A stretch of 64,000 nt of DNA from an uncultured Lachnospiraceae bacterium. Its GTDB lineage: Bacteria; Bacillota; Clostridia; Lachnospirales; Lachnospiraceae. Of the stretch, positions 8,261-16,219 are shown one piece after another. The notes under the pieces are model-generated. The model saw only the letters and a list, made by a program, of their open reading frames with translations, searched no databases and had not been told where the DNA came from. The DNA is taken from the NCBI GenBank assembly GCA_947243855.1, contig CAMXIK010000002.1, forward strand, positions 101,417 to 165,416, written 5' to 3'. The position numbers were made by a program, and so were the translations under genes. The number at the start of each line of letters is the position of its first letter. Positions within the stretch are counted from its first letter, which is position 1.

Positions 8261-9038
8261 AAATCAAATACGGGTATGTTCGCTTTCCGTCAAATATAAT
8301 ATCATGCGGGAGATGGTGAACAAGGTTACCTTTCTTACCAATGTAGGCTTTATGGCGCTGAACAATGCCACTTTTTTGGTGCAGTGGATGATTCTGCTGC
8401 GGCTGCGGGGGGATGTAGGGGGCTACGCCATGCGGGAAATTATGCTGCTATGGGGGCTTATGGCAGCGTCTTACGGCCTGTCCCATATCCTGTTTGCAAG
8501 GGCCTTTTCCCTGTCGGAGCTGATTATCAAAGGAAAACTGGACGCCTATTTGGTACAGCCCAAGAATGTGTTGGTAAGTGTGCTCACTTCTTCCACCGAT
8601 GTGTCGGCAATTGGGGATTTCCTGTACGGAACGGTGTTAGTGTGCGCCTGTAAGCCCGGTATGGGCGGATTTTTCTTGTTTCTTTTGTTTGTGGTAACGG
8701 GAGCGGTGATTTTTACGGCCTTTGCCGTGCTTATGGGGAGCCTGTCTTTCTGGTTTGTGCGGATGGATATGCTGCAAAACCAGATTGTTATGGGGATTGT
8801 AAGCTTCGGCACTTATCCTGATGGCATTTTTAAGGGCGTTTCCCGGTTTTTACTCTATTTTATCATTCCGGTGGGGATGGCGGTCTGGCATCCCGTGCAT
8901 GTAATAGTCGGCTTTGACGCAGGGATGCTTTTGACGGTGTTGGGATATGCCGCTTTGCTTGCTGGGATTTCCGTGACGGTGTTTTACAGGGGGCTTAGGC
9001 GGTACGCTTCCGGAAATCTGATGGGGGCGAGGGTGTGA
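8244..9038 (+). CDS. ABC-2 type exporter permease (COG3694-like)
   Basis: 264 residues with about six membrane segments (near 33-52, 65-90, 115-140, 150-175, 185-205 and 225-250). The N-terminus (SVKYNIMREMVNKVTFLTN) and the segment LIIKGKLDAYLVQPKNVL resemble the COG3694 permease, the usual partner of the COG4586 ATPase and COG4587 permease encoded just before. The start overlaps the previous gene by 17 bases. It completes a three-gene exporter, and a strong inverted repeat that may be the terminator follows after about 60 bases. The two permeases are distant from each other in sequence, which is normal for this family. Confidence 0.9.
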   Translation: MLTAVKNQIRVCSLSVKYNIMREMVNKVTFLTNVGFMALNNATFLVQWMILLRLRGDVGGYAMREIMLLWGLMAASYGLSHILFARAFSLSELIIKGKLDAYLVQPKNVLVSVLTSSTDVSAIGDFLYGTVLVCACKPGMGGFFLFLLFVVTGAVIFTAFAVLMGSLSFWFVRMDMLQNQIVMGIVSFGTYPDGIFKGVSRFLLYFIIPVGMAVWHPVHVIVGFDAGMLLTVLGYAALLAGISVTVFYRGLRRYASGNLMGARV

Positions 9039-9100
9039 AGACGGTTATTTTAGCTGTTATGCGCTAAATTAAGAGAAAGACGGGCTTGATAAATTTTTTG

Positions 9101-9141
9101 AATCCGAGTAAAATAAAGCATGACTTTATTTTACTCGGATT
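9101..9141 (+). terminator. 18-bp perfect inverted repeat, probable terminator or operator
   Basis: Arms 9101-9118 and 9124-9141 are perfectly complementary (AATCCGAGTAAAATAAAG and its complement) with a 5-base loop, followed by TTTTG. It is the longest perfect hairpin I saw. It is well placed to end the exporter transcript, but it also ends about 8 bases before the ribosome site of the next gene, so it could equally control that gene. Confidence 0.7.
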
Positions 9142-9161
9142 TTGCGAGAGGAGGTTTGTAT

Positions 9162-10388
9162 TTGTATATTCAGAGACATTTGGAAAGTCAAATCAGGGAA
9201 GCGTCGAACTGTTATTCCGTGGTAATGGTTTGCGGGCAGCGTCAGGTGGGAAAATCGACGATGCTCTATCACATTAAGGAAGAAAACAGGCGTTATGTAA
9301 CGCTGGACGATGGCAATGCGAGAAGGCTGGCACAGAAAGACCCGCAGCTTTTCTTTGAAACCTATGGCAGTCCCTTACTGATCGATGAATTTCAGCGCGT
9401 ACCGTCTATACTTCTGGAAATGAAACGGATTGTAGACCAGAAGGCGCTGGAGGGAGAGGATGTTAATGGAATGTATTGGCTTACCGGTTCCCAGAAATTC
9501 AGAATGATGAAAGATGTATCGGAATCTTTGGCTGGAAGGATTGCGGTTTTTGATCTGTCCGGTATTTCTGCTGCGGAGCTTGACGGAAGGGAAGCAAAGC
9601 TTTTTCATCCTTCCTTGGACTGTCTGCGAAAAAAAATGCAGGGATTTCAGAAAAAAAATGTCCATGAGATATATGAGCGGATTTTTACGGGAGGTATGCC
9701 GAAACTGATTGCGGAGGGGCTGGACAGGGAGCGTTTTTACACCGATTATATTAATACTTATTTGGAACGGGATATCAAGGAACTTGCGCTGGTTGGGAAA
9801 CTTGGGGAGTTTTATGATTTTTTGGTATTTATGGCGGCCCGCACTTCTATGGAATTAAAATACAGCGAGATTGCCAAGTCAATCGGCGTGTCGGCTCCTA
9901 CGATCAAAGAATGGGTATCCGTTTTGGAGCGTTCCGGCGTTATCTTTATTTTGCGTCCTTATTATAATAATGTGACAAACCGATTGGTTAAGACGCCGAA
10001 AATGTATTTTATGGATACGGGTTTGGCTGCTTATTTGTGCAGATGGCCGAATGCGGAAACTTTGGAAAAGGGCGCGATGGACGGGGCGTTTTTTGAAACC
10101 TATGTCGTCAGCGAGATTGTCAAAAGCTATTATAATGCAGGAAAAAGGCCGGATCTTTATTTCTACAGGGATATAGACGGGAAAGAGATCGACTTGCTGC
10201 TTGCAGAGGGAGATCGGCTTTATCCAATGGAGATCAAAAAGGCGAAAGCGCCGGAACATGCGGACAAAAATTTCCATGTGTTAGAAAAACTGAAATTGGA
10301 TGTACAGCCGGGGATTATTTTATGTATGGCGGACGAATTACTGCCTTATAATCGGGAGGCATGGTATTTTCCTGTGGCGGCGATATAA
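9162..10388 (+). CDS. AAA-family ATP-binding protein with DUF4143 C-terminus
   Basis: 408 residues from TTG 9162. Walker A is GQRQVGKST (residues 25-33) and Walker B is LLIDEFQRVP, then LTGSQKFRMM (sensor), a winged-helix part (ARTSMELKYSEIAKSIGVS) and a C-terminal restriction-like core (FYRDIDGKEIDLLLAEGD then YPMEIKKAK). The same layout as the ATPase at 5163 but clearly diverged. AGGAGGT at 9149-9155 lies 6 bases before TTG 9162; an ATG at 9120 is in frame but sits inside the 18-bp inverted repeat and has no ribosome site. Function is unsettled for the family. With the first ATPase it brackets the ABC exporter, which may be coincidence. Confidence 0.88.
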   Translation: MYIQRHLESQIREASNCYSVVMVCGQRQVGKSTMLYHIKEENRRYVTLDDGNARRLAQKDPQLFFETYGSPLLIDEFQRVPSILLEMKRIVDQKALEGEDVNGMYWLTGSQKFRMMKDVSESLAGRIAVFDLSGISAAELDGREAKLFHPSLDCLRKKMQGFQKKNVHEIYERIFTGGMPKLIAEGLDRERFYTDYINTYLERDIKELALVGKLGEFYDFLVFMAARTSMELKYSEIAKSIGVSAPTIKEWVSVLERSGVIFILRPYYNNVTNRLVKTPKMYFMDTGLAAYLCRWPNAETLEKGAMDGAFFETYVVSEIVKSYYNAGKRPDLYFYRDIDGKEIDLLLAEGDRLYPMEIKKAKAPEHADKNFHVLEKLKLDVQPGIILCMADELLPYNREAWYFPVAAI

Positions 10389-10469
10389 AATTTTTCTTCC
10401 TTTTTCCGTCTGTCTATGGTAAAATGCTTTTGCGGATTGAAGTAAAAAATAGGAAGAGGGTTATAAAAT

Positions 10470-10511
10470 ACCACAAATGCGTGGCGATAGGCGGCGTATC
10501 TGTGGTTTTTT
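10470..10511 (+). terminator. Terminator-like hairpin ahead of the NhaC-type gene
   Basis: A 12-bp stem with one mismatch (10470-10481 with 10495-10506), a 13-base loop and a TTTTTT tail. It lies 80 bases after the ATPase stop and about 30 before the antiporter start. It may end the ATPase transcript. If transcription starts near the TAAAAT at about 10420, it would be a leader attenuator for the antiporter instead. Confidence 0.65.
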
Positions 10512-10540
10512 CATAAATACAAGAAGAAGGAGAGAATGTG

Positions 10541-12163
10541 ATGAAACAAATGAAAAAAAGGTGGATGATGCTTTTGCCCACGGTACTTTTGATGGCGCTT
10601 GCATTTTCCACGACCGTGTTTGCTGCTGAGGAGGAGGCTGAGTATGTGCCCGCCCTTCACGCGACTTTTTGGGCGCTGGTTCCGGCTGTTGTGGCCATCG
10701 GGCTTGCGCTGATTACCAAGGAAGTTTATAGTTCCCTGTTTGTCGGTATTTTAATGGGAGCGCTTCTGTATTCCGGTTTTCAGTTTGAACGGACGGTTAC
10801 CCATATTTTTGTGGACGGCATCATCGGCGTGTTGTCGGACAGCTACAATGTGGGTATTTTGGTGTTCCTAGTCATTCTGGGAGCTATGGTCAGCCTGATG
10901 AATAAGGCGGGCGGATCGGCGGCCTTCGGGCAGTTTGCCGCAGGCAAGATCAAAAACCGGGTGGGCGCGCAGCTTGCGACGATCTTACTGGGCGTGCTTA
11001 TTTTTATCGACGACTATTTTAACTGTCTGACGGTGGGGAGCGTGATGCGTCCGGTGACGGACAAGTTCAAGGTTTCCCGGGCGAAGCTGGCTTATCTGAT
11101 CGACGCGACGGCGGCGCCAGTGTGTATCATTGCGCCGATTTCTTCATGGGCGGCGGCTGTGACTGGATTCGTGGAGGGGGAGGACGGATTTTCGATCTTT
11201 ATCCGTGCTATTCCCTATAACTTTTACGCAATTTTGACGATTGTCATGATGGTAGGTATGGTGTTGATGAAAACGGAGTTCGGCAAGATGAAGACCCATG
11301 AGCAGAACGCACAGAAAGGCGACCTCTACACCACGCCGGGACGCCCTTATGAGAACGTGAAGGAGGAGAAAATCAGCACGAAAGGCGGCGTTGCCGATCT
11401 TCTGATTCCGATTATTTCCCTGATTATCTGCTGTGTGATTGGCATGATTTATACAGGCGGCTTCTTTGAGGGCGCGGATTTTGTGACGGCTTTTTCCAAT
11501 TCGGACGCTTCTTTGGGGTTGACCCTCGGCAGCTTCTTCGGACTGGTGATTACCATCGTGCTTTATCAGATTCGCAGGGTGCTTTCCTTCAAGGACTGCA
11601 TGGACTGCATTCCGGAAGGATTCCGCGCGATGGTGCCCGCGATCTTGATTTTGACTTTTGCGTGGACGCTTAAGGCAATGACGGACAGTCTGGGGGCTGA
11701 TCTTTATGTGGCGGGTCTGGTAGAATCCAGCGCAGGCGCTTTCCTGAATTTCCTGCCGGCGATTATCTTTGTGGTGGGCTGTCTGCTTGCGTTTGCGACG
11801 GGCACCTCATGGGGCACCTTCGGTATTCTGATTCCTATTGTGGTGGCGGTTTTCCAGAACAGCAACCCGCAGTTAATGATTATCTCTATCTCCGCTTGTA
11901 TGGCGGGCGCGGTGTGCGGCGACCACTGTTCCCCGATTTCCGATACCACGATTATGGCTTCGGCCGGCGCGCAGTGCGAGCATGTGAATCATGTCACCAC
12001 CCAGCTTCCCTATGCGGTAATGGCGGCGGCGATTTCTTTTGTCACTTATATCGTGGCCGGATTTGCGCAGAGCGCGTGGATTGCATTGCCGGTAGGAATT
12101 GTGCTGATGGTGGCGGCGCTGTTTGTGATTCGGAATATCAGCGGAAGTTTGGAAGAAAAGTGA
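10541..12163 (+). CDS. Na+/H+ antiporter, NhaC family
   Basis: 540 residues with many hydrophobic segments, a cytoplasmic-membrane transporter of the NhaC/COG1757 type that exchanges Na+ (or an organic substrate, as in malate/lactate relatives) for H+. Diagnostic stretches are GVLIFIDDYFNCLTVGSVM (about 150-170), LAYLIDATAAPVCIIAPISS (about 185-205) and, near the C-terminus, GDHCSPISDTTIMASAGA. The first 30 residues (hydrophobic then VFAAEEE) look like a cleavable signal or an extra helix before the first core segment. ATG 10541 follows AGAAGGAGAG; a GTG three bases earlier is less likely. The gene ends 8 bases before a convergent lipoprotein gene. The exact ion or substrate cannot be read from the sequence. 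Confidence 0.92.
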   Translation: MKQMKKRWMMLLPTVLLMALAFSTTVFAAEEEAEYVPALHATFWALVPAVVAIGLALITKEVYSSLFVGILMGALLYSGFQFERTVTHIFVDGIIGVLSDSYNVGILVFLVILGAMVSLMNKAGGSAAFGQFAAGKIKNRVGAQLATILLGVLIFIDDYFNCLTVGSVMRPVTDKFKVSRAKLAYLIDATAAPVCIIAPISSWAAAVTGFVEGEDGFSIFIRAIPYNFYAILTIVMMVGMVLMKTEFGKMKTHEQNAQKGDLYTTPGRPYENVKEEKISTKGGVADLLIPIISLIICCVIGMIYTGGFFEGADFVTAFSNSDASLGLTLGSFFGLVITIVLYQIRRVLSFKDCMDCIPEGFRAMVPAILILTFAWTLKAMTDSLGADLYVAGLVESSAGAFLNFLPAIIFVVGCLLAFATGTSWGTFGILIPIVVAVFQNSNPQLMIISISACMAGAVCGDHCSPISDTTIMASAGAQCEHVNHVTTQLPYAVMAAAISFVTYIVAGFAQSAWIALPVGIVLMVAALFVIRNISGSLEEK

Positions 12164-12171
12164 CAGGAGCG

Positions 12172-13263
12172 TCAATAAATAGCTTCCACGTTGGAGATAC
12201 CGCTTTCGGTAATGTCGAATTTCCAGACAGCATGTCCGGGAATGCGGTGTTCGGTTAAATAATAACTGTTATCTATAAAAGTAATATAATAAGGGGTGCC
12301 GCCGCCGATGAAATTCGCATAGACGTCCTCGTAAGCTCCTTCCGTGAGCTGCGATAAATCTTCTGTGCGTATCATGGTGGCGGCATCTTGATTTCCCATA
12401 ATGTCCGTGGAGACAGTGAGATAAAAGCTGTCCTCTGCGACGGTGAGCTGTACCATGCCAGCCATAGACTCCGGTACGGGATAGGTCTCCTCGATGGCAA
12501 AGGTGGACAGATCGGCCCGCAGGATGGCGGGCGAGCCGGGAATACCGGAGACGAAATAGATATCGCTGTCTTTGATGGTGAAAGAGCGCACGTAGGCATC
12601 CGCAAGGTTTTCTATTTTGCGGATCTCGGTGAGATACATCTGCGGGCTGTCTGGATCGTGGCGGCAGAGAAACATTTCGCCGCTCATGGAGCTCCATACG
12701 TAGAAGGTGTCCGTGGGCGCGTCATAAAGAATATAGTGAGGGCGGTTTCCGACTGCATCCAGTGTCTGGGTGTGATAGAAAACGCCTTCTTTTTTTTCAA
12801 AGACAAGGATGCGGTTTCCCTCTGTGTCGTCCGCCAGATACACCATACCGTCGCTGGCGATGGTGTGCCCCTTGTCGATTTCGCCGGTCAGCACCTGCCA
12901 GTCGGTCAGGGGGTCGGAGAGATTGTCGTGGTAGATGATCTGGTCGTGATAGCAGTCCACGATAAACCAAGTGTCCTCCACTTTTGTGACATAGGTGGGG
13001 ACGCTTAAGTCGGGATAGGGATTTGTTGGTATGGACGTAGCGGAAACAGGGGTGAAGTCTTCCCCTTCGATATCCAGTATCTGATCAAAGGCGCGCAGGT
13101 GCTCTTCGCTTGGAAGCGGGGCGTCTATGCGCTTTCCCTCGGATTCGTTTTCGTGGATGGCGGAGGCGGGCGAGGCGTCCGAGCCGCAGGCTGTGAGGAC
13201 TCCGCAGAAAAACGGCAGAAATAGGGTGAAGAGGCATGAAAATAACATATGTTTTTTATTCAT
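12172..13263 (-). CDS. Putative lipoprotein, beta-propeller-like, unknown function
   Basis: 363 residues on the reverse strand. The N-terminus is a lipoprotein signal: two lysines, a hydrophobic run and the lipobox LTAC with Cys 26 as the predicted lipidated residue, followed by a polar GSDASPAS linker. The rest is rich in short beta strands with repeated aromatic and aspartate-containing turns (DTWFIVDCYHDQIIYHD, DGMVYLADDTEGNRILVFE, DTFYVWSSMSGEMFLCRHD), which suggests a beta propeller of four to six blades. It would sit on the outer face of the cytoplasmic membrane. I do not recognise the family. Convergent with the antiporter gene (8-base gap) and divergent from the acyltransferase gene, 133 bases away. 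Confidence 0.85.
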   Translation of the reverse strand: MNKKHMLFSCLFTLFLPFFCGVLTACGSDASPASAIHENESEGKRIDAPLPSEEHLRAFDQILDIEGEDFTPVSATSIPTNPYPDLSVPTYVTKVEDTWFIVDCYHDQIIYHDNLSDPLTDWQVLTGEIDKGHTIASDGMVYLADDTEGNRILVFEKKEGVFYHTQTLDAVGNRPHYILYDAPTDTFYVWSSMSGEMFLCRHDPDSPQMYLTEIRKIENLADAYVRSFTIKDSDIYFVSGIPGSPAILRADLSTFAIEETYPVPESMAGMVQLTVAEDSFYLTVSTDIMGNQDAATMIRTEDLSQLTEGAYEDVYANFIGGGTPYYITFIDNSYYLTEHRIPGHAVWKFDITESGISNVEAIY

Positions 13264-13396
13264 CGGTATAGAGACACTTTCTTTCTTTTGGATTTCCTGT
13301 TAAGATAAATCAGGTAGTAGTTTTAGTGTATCACAAATTTTACACTTTGTCCTGTGAGGGGCGGGGATAGAATATAAGGAAAGGCAAGAAAGGAAT

Positions 13397-14566
13397 ATGA
13401 CATTTGTGACACGTTTGAAAATGGAGAAAAGCGAGGGAATGGAAATGCAGGAGCAGGAGTCTCCGTATCATGTTGCGTTCGGCATTCTCTCAGCCTTCGC
13501 CATCCTGATGGTTGTGGCGGGCCACGTGGGTTATGACATTCTGACGGTGGGCGGTCTGTTTCCCTACTATTCTTTCCATGTGCCGCTTTTTCTGTTTATT
13601 TCGGGCTATTTTTACCGGGAGAAGGAGGAAGAGAAGCCTTTTTTCTATTTGAAGAAAAAGGCGAAGCGGCTGCTTGTGCCCTATTTGCTCTGGAATCTGG
13701 TCTATGGGGTGATTGCATGGGCCTTGAGAGCTTTCGGCGGGTTTTCCATGGGAGAGCCGATCTCCCTAAAGAGCCTGTTTCTGGACCCGTTTCTTCACGG
13801 GTATCAGTTTCTCTATCATTTCGCGGCATGGTTTGTGCCAGCGCTTTTTTTGATAGAGGTTATGAACCTGTGTATGCGGCTTCTGCTAAAAAAGATGCGT
13901 ATCGACAAGGAATGGCTGATCCTTTTGGGAACCCTTTTGGTGGGAATGGCGGTGGTGCAGCTTTCCATCGGCGGTCATGTGTGGGGCTGGTATAAGATGC
14001 CGGGACGGATTCTTTTTCTCTATCCCTGTTTTCAGATGGGGCAGTTTTATAAGAAAAAACTGGAAGTAAGAGATACGCTCGCAAATTTTCCTTATTTTAG
14101 TATCGTGATCGGCGTGCAGGTGGTTTTATCCTTGTGTTGTAATGGTCTGGCCTACAGCAGCGTTTGGTGCACGGGCTTTGCCAACGGCCCTCTTATCCCA
14201 TATGTGACAGTGGTGTCAGGTACTGCCTTTTGGCTGCGGGTGGCGAAGATTCTGGCTCCGCTCTGTGAGGGGAACCGTAGCGGCGGGGTTCTTTTGTACC
14301 TAGGCCGCAACACGTATGCGGTGATGATGCATCACATTATGGCGTTTATGCTGGTTAAGATGATTCTGGCGGGCATTGCCGCGCACACGGGATATCTGGC
14401 GGATTTTGATTTCGTACAGTTTCACGAAAACATCGACTATTATTATCTTGTAAAAGGCTCGGAAGCCTTTAAAATGGTCTATCTGGCGGCAGGGATCGCG
14501 CTGCCGTTACTGCTGCAGAGAGGGATTGATCAATTGCGGTCTGCCTGTCGTCTTACCGATAAGTGA
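13397..14566 (+). CDS. Acyltransferase 3 family membrane protein
   Basis: 389 residues with about ten hydrophobic segments. The first membrane helix holds the conserved His of the family (LMVVAGHVGYD), followed by FHVPLFLFISGYF and the basic loop KKKAKRLLVPYLLWNL, both standard for acyltransferase-3 (OafA/WecH-like) proteins, and a C-terminal region including RNTYAVMMHHIMAFM. Such proteins move acyl groups onto sugars or cell-wall polymers at the membrane. The acceptor is unknown. ATG 13397 has AAAGGA 3-4 bases upstream; ATG 13445, with GAGGG 7 bases before it, is a real alternative. Its last 14 bases overlap the end of a convergent gene. Confidence 0.88.
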   Translation: MTFVTRLKMEKSEGMEMQEQESPYHVAFGILSAFAILMVVAGHVGYDILTVGGLFPYYSFHVPLFLFISGYFYREKEEEKPFFYLKKKAKRLLVPYLLWNLVYGVIAWALRAFGGFSMGEPISLKSLFLDPFLHGYQFLYHFAAWFVPALFLIEVMNLCMRLLLKKMRIDKEWLILLGTLLVGMAVVQLSIGGHVWGWYKMPGRILFLYPCFQMGQFYKKKLEVRDTLANFPYFSIVIGVQVVLSLCCNGLAYSSVWCTGFANGPLIPYVTVVSGTAFWLRVAKILAPLCEGNRSGGVLLYLGRNTYAVMMHHIMAFMLVKMILAGIAAHTGYLADFDFVQFHENIDYYYLVKGSEAFKMVYLAAGIALPLLLQRGIDQLRSACRLTDK

Positions 14567-15668
14567 GTTTGGCGGGACAGGAGACTAACAGGCCCTGCAT
14601 CTTGCGGCAGAGTGTCTGCCAATTTCCGTGTCCCAGCCCGGCGGTATTGCCAAGCCAGTATTGGTGCGTGCCGTCCATGGTGATGAGGGTGATTCGGTAA
14701 TGGCCGAACAGGGGCAGTTTCCTTGCGGGCGGATTCATGATGACCTGTTGGATACGGTTTACGCTGTACATAGTATGATCGATCTGCAGCATATTGCCCG
14801 CGAAAACGATTTTTTGAGGACAGGATCGTTTCAGCACGGCGTTGACAACCAAGGCCCAAAAAGAGCGGCACAGCAGGACGAGGCTTCCAAGGGAAAGCGC
14901 AATGGAACCGTAGCCTATGATGGTAACGAGCACAGAGCCGGTGTCGTACTGCGGGGGAATGAAGATCATCCGGTAAAACAGCCAGAGAAATACGCCAAAA
15001 GATGCCACGCTGAGCAGGAAGAGAATGCCAAGGGGACGCAGCATCTGGCGCCAGAGATGCCGGGGATCTATGGTCATTTCCGACGTATTTTGAAAAGCGT
15101 TCATCATGATTTCCGTCTTATCGTCTTCCGCAAGCTGTTCCGTGCGGCTTACCCGTGTCAGTAGCTGCATCACTTGATTCAAGTCTTTTTCACTGTATTC
15201 GTAGAGCCGGTATTTGACTTCTTTCCCACTGTCATTTTGAAAAATCAGATAGCGTCTGCGGAAGACCCAGCCGACGAAATGGAAGCTGATATAGGATTCC
15301 ACGGTTTTTGGACGGATAAAATCCGCTAGAAAAAGACGGTCTGTATGACCGGGCCGCCGGATGATTACGGTATTGTCGGACAAAGAGACTTCTGTGCGGC
15401 GCAAAACGCAGCGGATGATCGTGATAACCAGAGCGGTGAGCATGACATTCGGCCATTCAAAGAACATGTTCAGACAATACAGGAGCGGCATCAGGAGGCG
15501 GCGCAGCATGCCGATACCGGGCAGATCCCGTAAAATCGACAGGAGTAATTGGAACACGTAAAACAGAACACAGAGCGCAAAGCCCCATATGATCGTATGG
15601 ATGATGATAAATTCAAGGTGCATGAGGGGGCTGCTTGTGACGCTGTGGCTATCTTTGTGTGTATTCAT
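14553..15668 (-). CDS. Membrane protein with PH-like segments, unknown function
   Basis: 371 residues on the reverse strand. Hydrophobic segments lie near residues 22-45, 60-85, 205-230 and 240-270. Between and after them are stretches with the strand pattern of PH-like domains (TVIIRRPGHTDRLFLADFIR; NMLQIDHTMYSVNRIQQVIM; HYRITLITMDGTHQYWLGN), suggesting a two-copy arrangement of membrane hairpin plus PH-like domain. I cannot name a family. A clear promoter lies just upstream (TTGCAA, 17 bases, TATAAT on the reverse strand). It overlaps the 3' end of the acyltransferase gene by 14 bases. Confidence 0.82.
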   Translation of the reverse strand: MNTHKDSHSVTSSPLMHLEFIIIHTIIWGFALCVLFYVFQLLLSILRDLPGIGMLRRLLMPLLYCLNMFFEWPNVMLTALVITIIRCVLRRTEVSLSDNTVIIRRPGHTDRLFLADFIRPKTVESYISFHFVGWVFRRRYLIFQNDSGKEVKYRLYEYSEKDLNQVMQLLTRVSRTEQLAEDDKTEIMMNAFQNTSEMTIDPRHLWRQMLRPLGILFLLSVASFGVFLWLFYRMIFIPPQYDTGSVLVTIIGYGSIALSLGSLVLLCRSFWALVVNAVLKRSCPQKIVFAGNMLQIDHTMYSVNRIQQVIMNPPARKLPLFGHYRITLITMDGTHQYWLGNTAGLGHGNWQTLCRKMQGLLVSCPAKLTYR

Positions 15669-15699
15669 GGCGGTGATCCTTTCGCTGATTGTTGCGTTT

Positions 15700-15728
15700 A
15701 TTATAGTCTATGCGGGTTTGAATTGCAA
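15700..15728 (-). promoter_or_regulatory. Promoter of the reverse-strand membrane protein
   Basis: On the reverse strand, TTGCAA (15728-15723), a 17-base spacer and TATAAT (15705-15700), about 30 bases before the start codon at 15668. It overlaps the divergent promoter at 15718-15746, so the two may compete. Confidence 0.75.
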
Positions 15729-15746
15729 TCGGCGGGGGAGTATGAT
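15718..15746 (+). promoter_or_regulatory. Promoter of the 127-residue membrane protein
   Basis: TTGAAT (15718-15723), a 17-base spacer and TATGAT (15741-15746). Start of transcription near 15753, about 38 bases before the gene start at 15791. Its -35 shares bases with the -35 of the divergent promoter. Confidence 0.6.
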
Positions 15747-15790
15747 ACTCTAGTGTGTATATGGGGAGAATGTGCCGAAACGGAGGCACA

Positions 15791-16174
15791 ATGATAGGAG
15801 AATGGATGGTAACTTGGGACGACGGCCTGTTGTGGGCCGCCGCCGTACTGCTGTTTCTGCTTGTTGTTCTGGGGGCAGTACAGCATGACCTTACGTATCA
15901 TACGGTAAGGATTTATAACTGGGACGGGAAAAGATACCGTTTTTTAGGCAGAGAGAGACTGCGGAAGAAAAATGACGCATATGTCGTAAAGATGCGTGAA
16001 CGGATGGGGGATATGTCCTTTACTACCAGGTATCTGCTTTTGCCCTCAAGGAAGCTTGTGAAGAAACACCGCTATGGAAACCTGCTTTTTTGCGCGGGAG
16101 AGACACAAAGGTGGCTGCCTGTGGAGGAGAGAATGCGGGCGGACGCGCTGTACGGTTATCGGCGGGGACGGTGA
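15791..16174 (+). CDS. Small single-pass membrane protein, unknown function
   Basis: 127 residues from ATG 15791, which has GGAGG 5-9 bases upstream; an in-frame ATG at 15755 lacks a ribosome site. One membrane helix (about residues 11-34, LLWAAAVLLFLLVVLGAV) precedes a basic soluble part with strand-like segments (TYHTVRIYNWDGKRYRFLG; TTRYLLLPSRKLVKKHRYG). No family recognised. It lies 45 bases before a glycosyltransferase gene and may be co-transcribed with it. Confidence 0.7.
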   Translation: MIGEWMVTWDDGLLWAAAVLLFLLVVLGAVQHDLTYHTVRIYNWDGKRYRFLGRERLRKKNDAYVVKMRERMGDMSFTTRYLLLPSRKLVKKHRYGNLLFCAGETQRWLPVEERMRADALYGYRRGR

Positions 16175-16219
16175 AAGACGCGGCGGACAGAGCGGCGCCC
16201 ATGAAGAAAGGTTTGGAAA

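Noticed and set aside
12388..13008. 206-codon forward open frame
   Set aside because: Antisense to the lipoprotein gene, which has a clear signal peptide and lipobox; the forward frame shows none.
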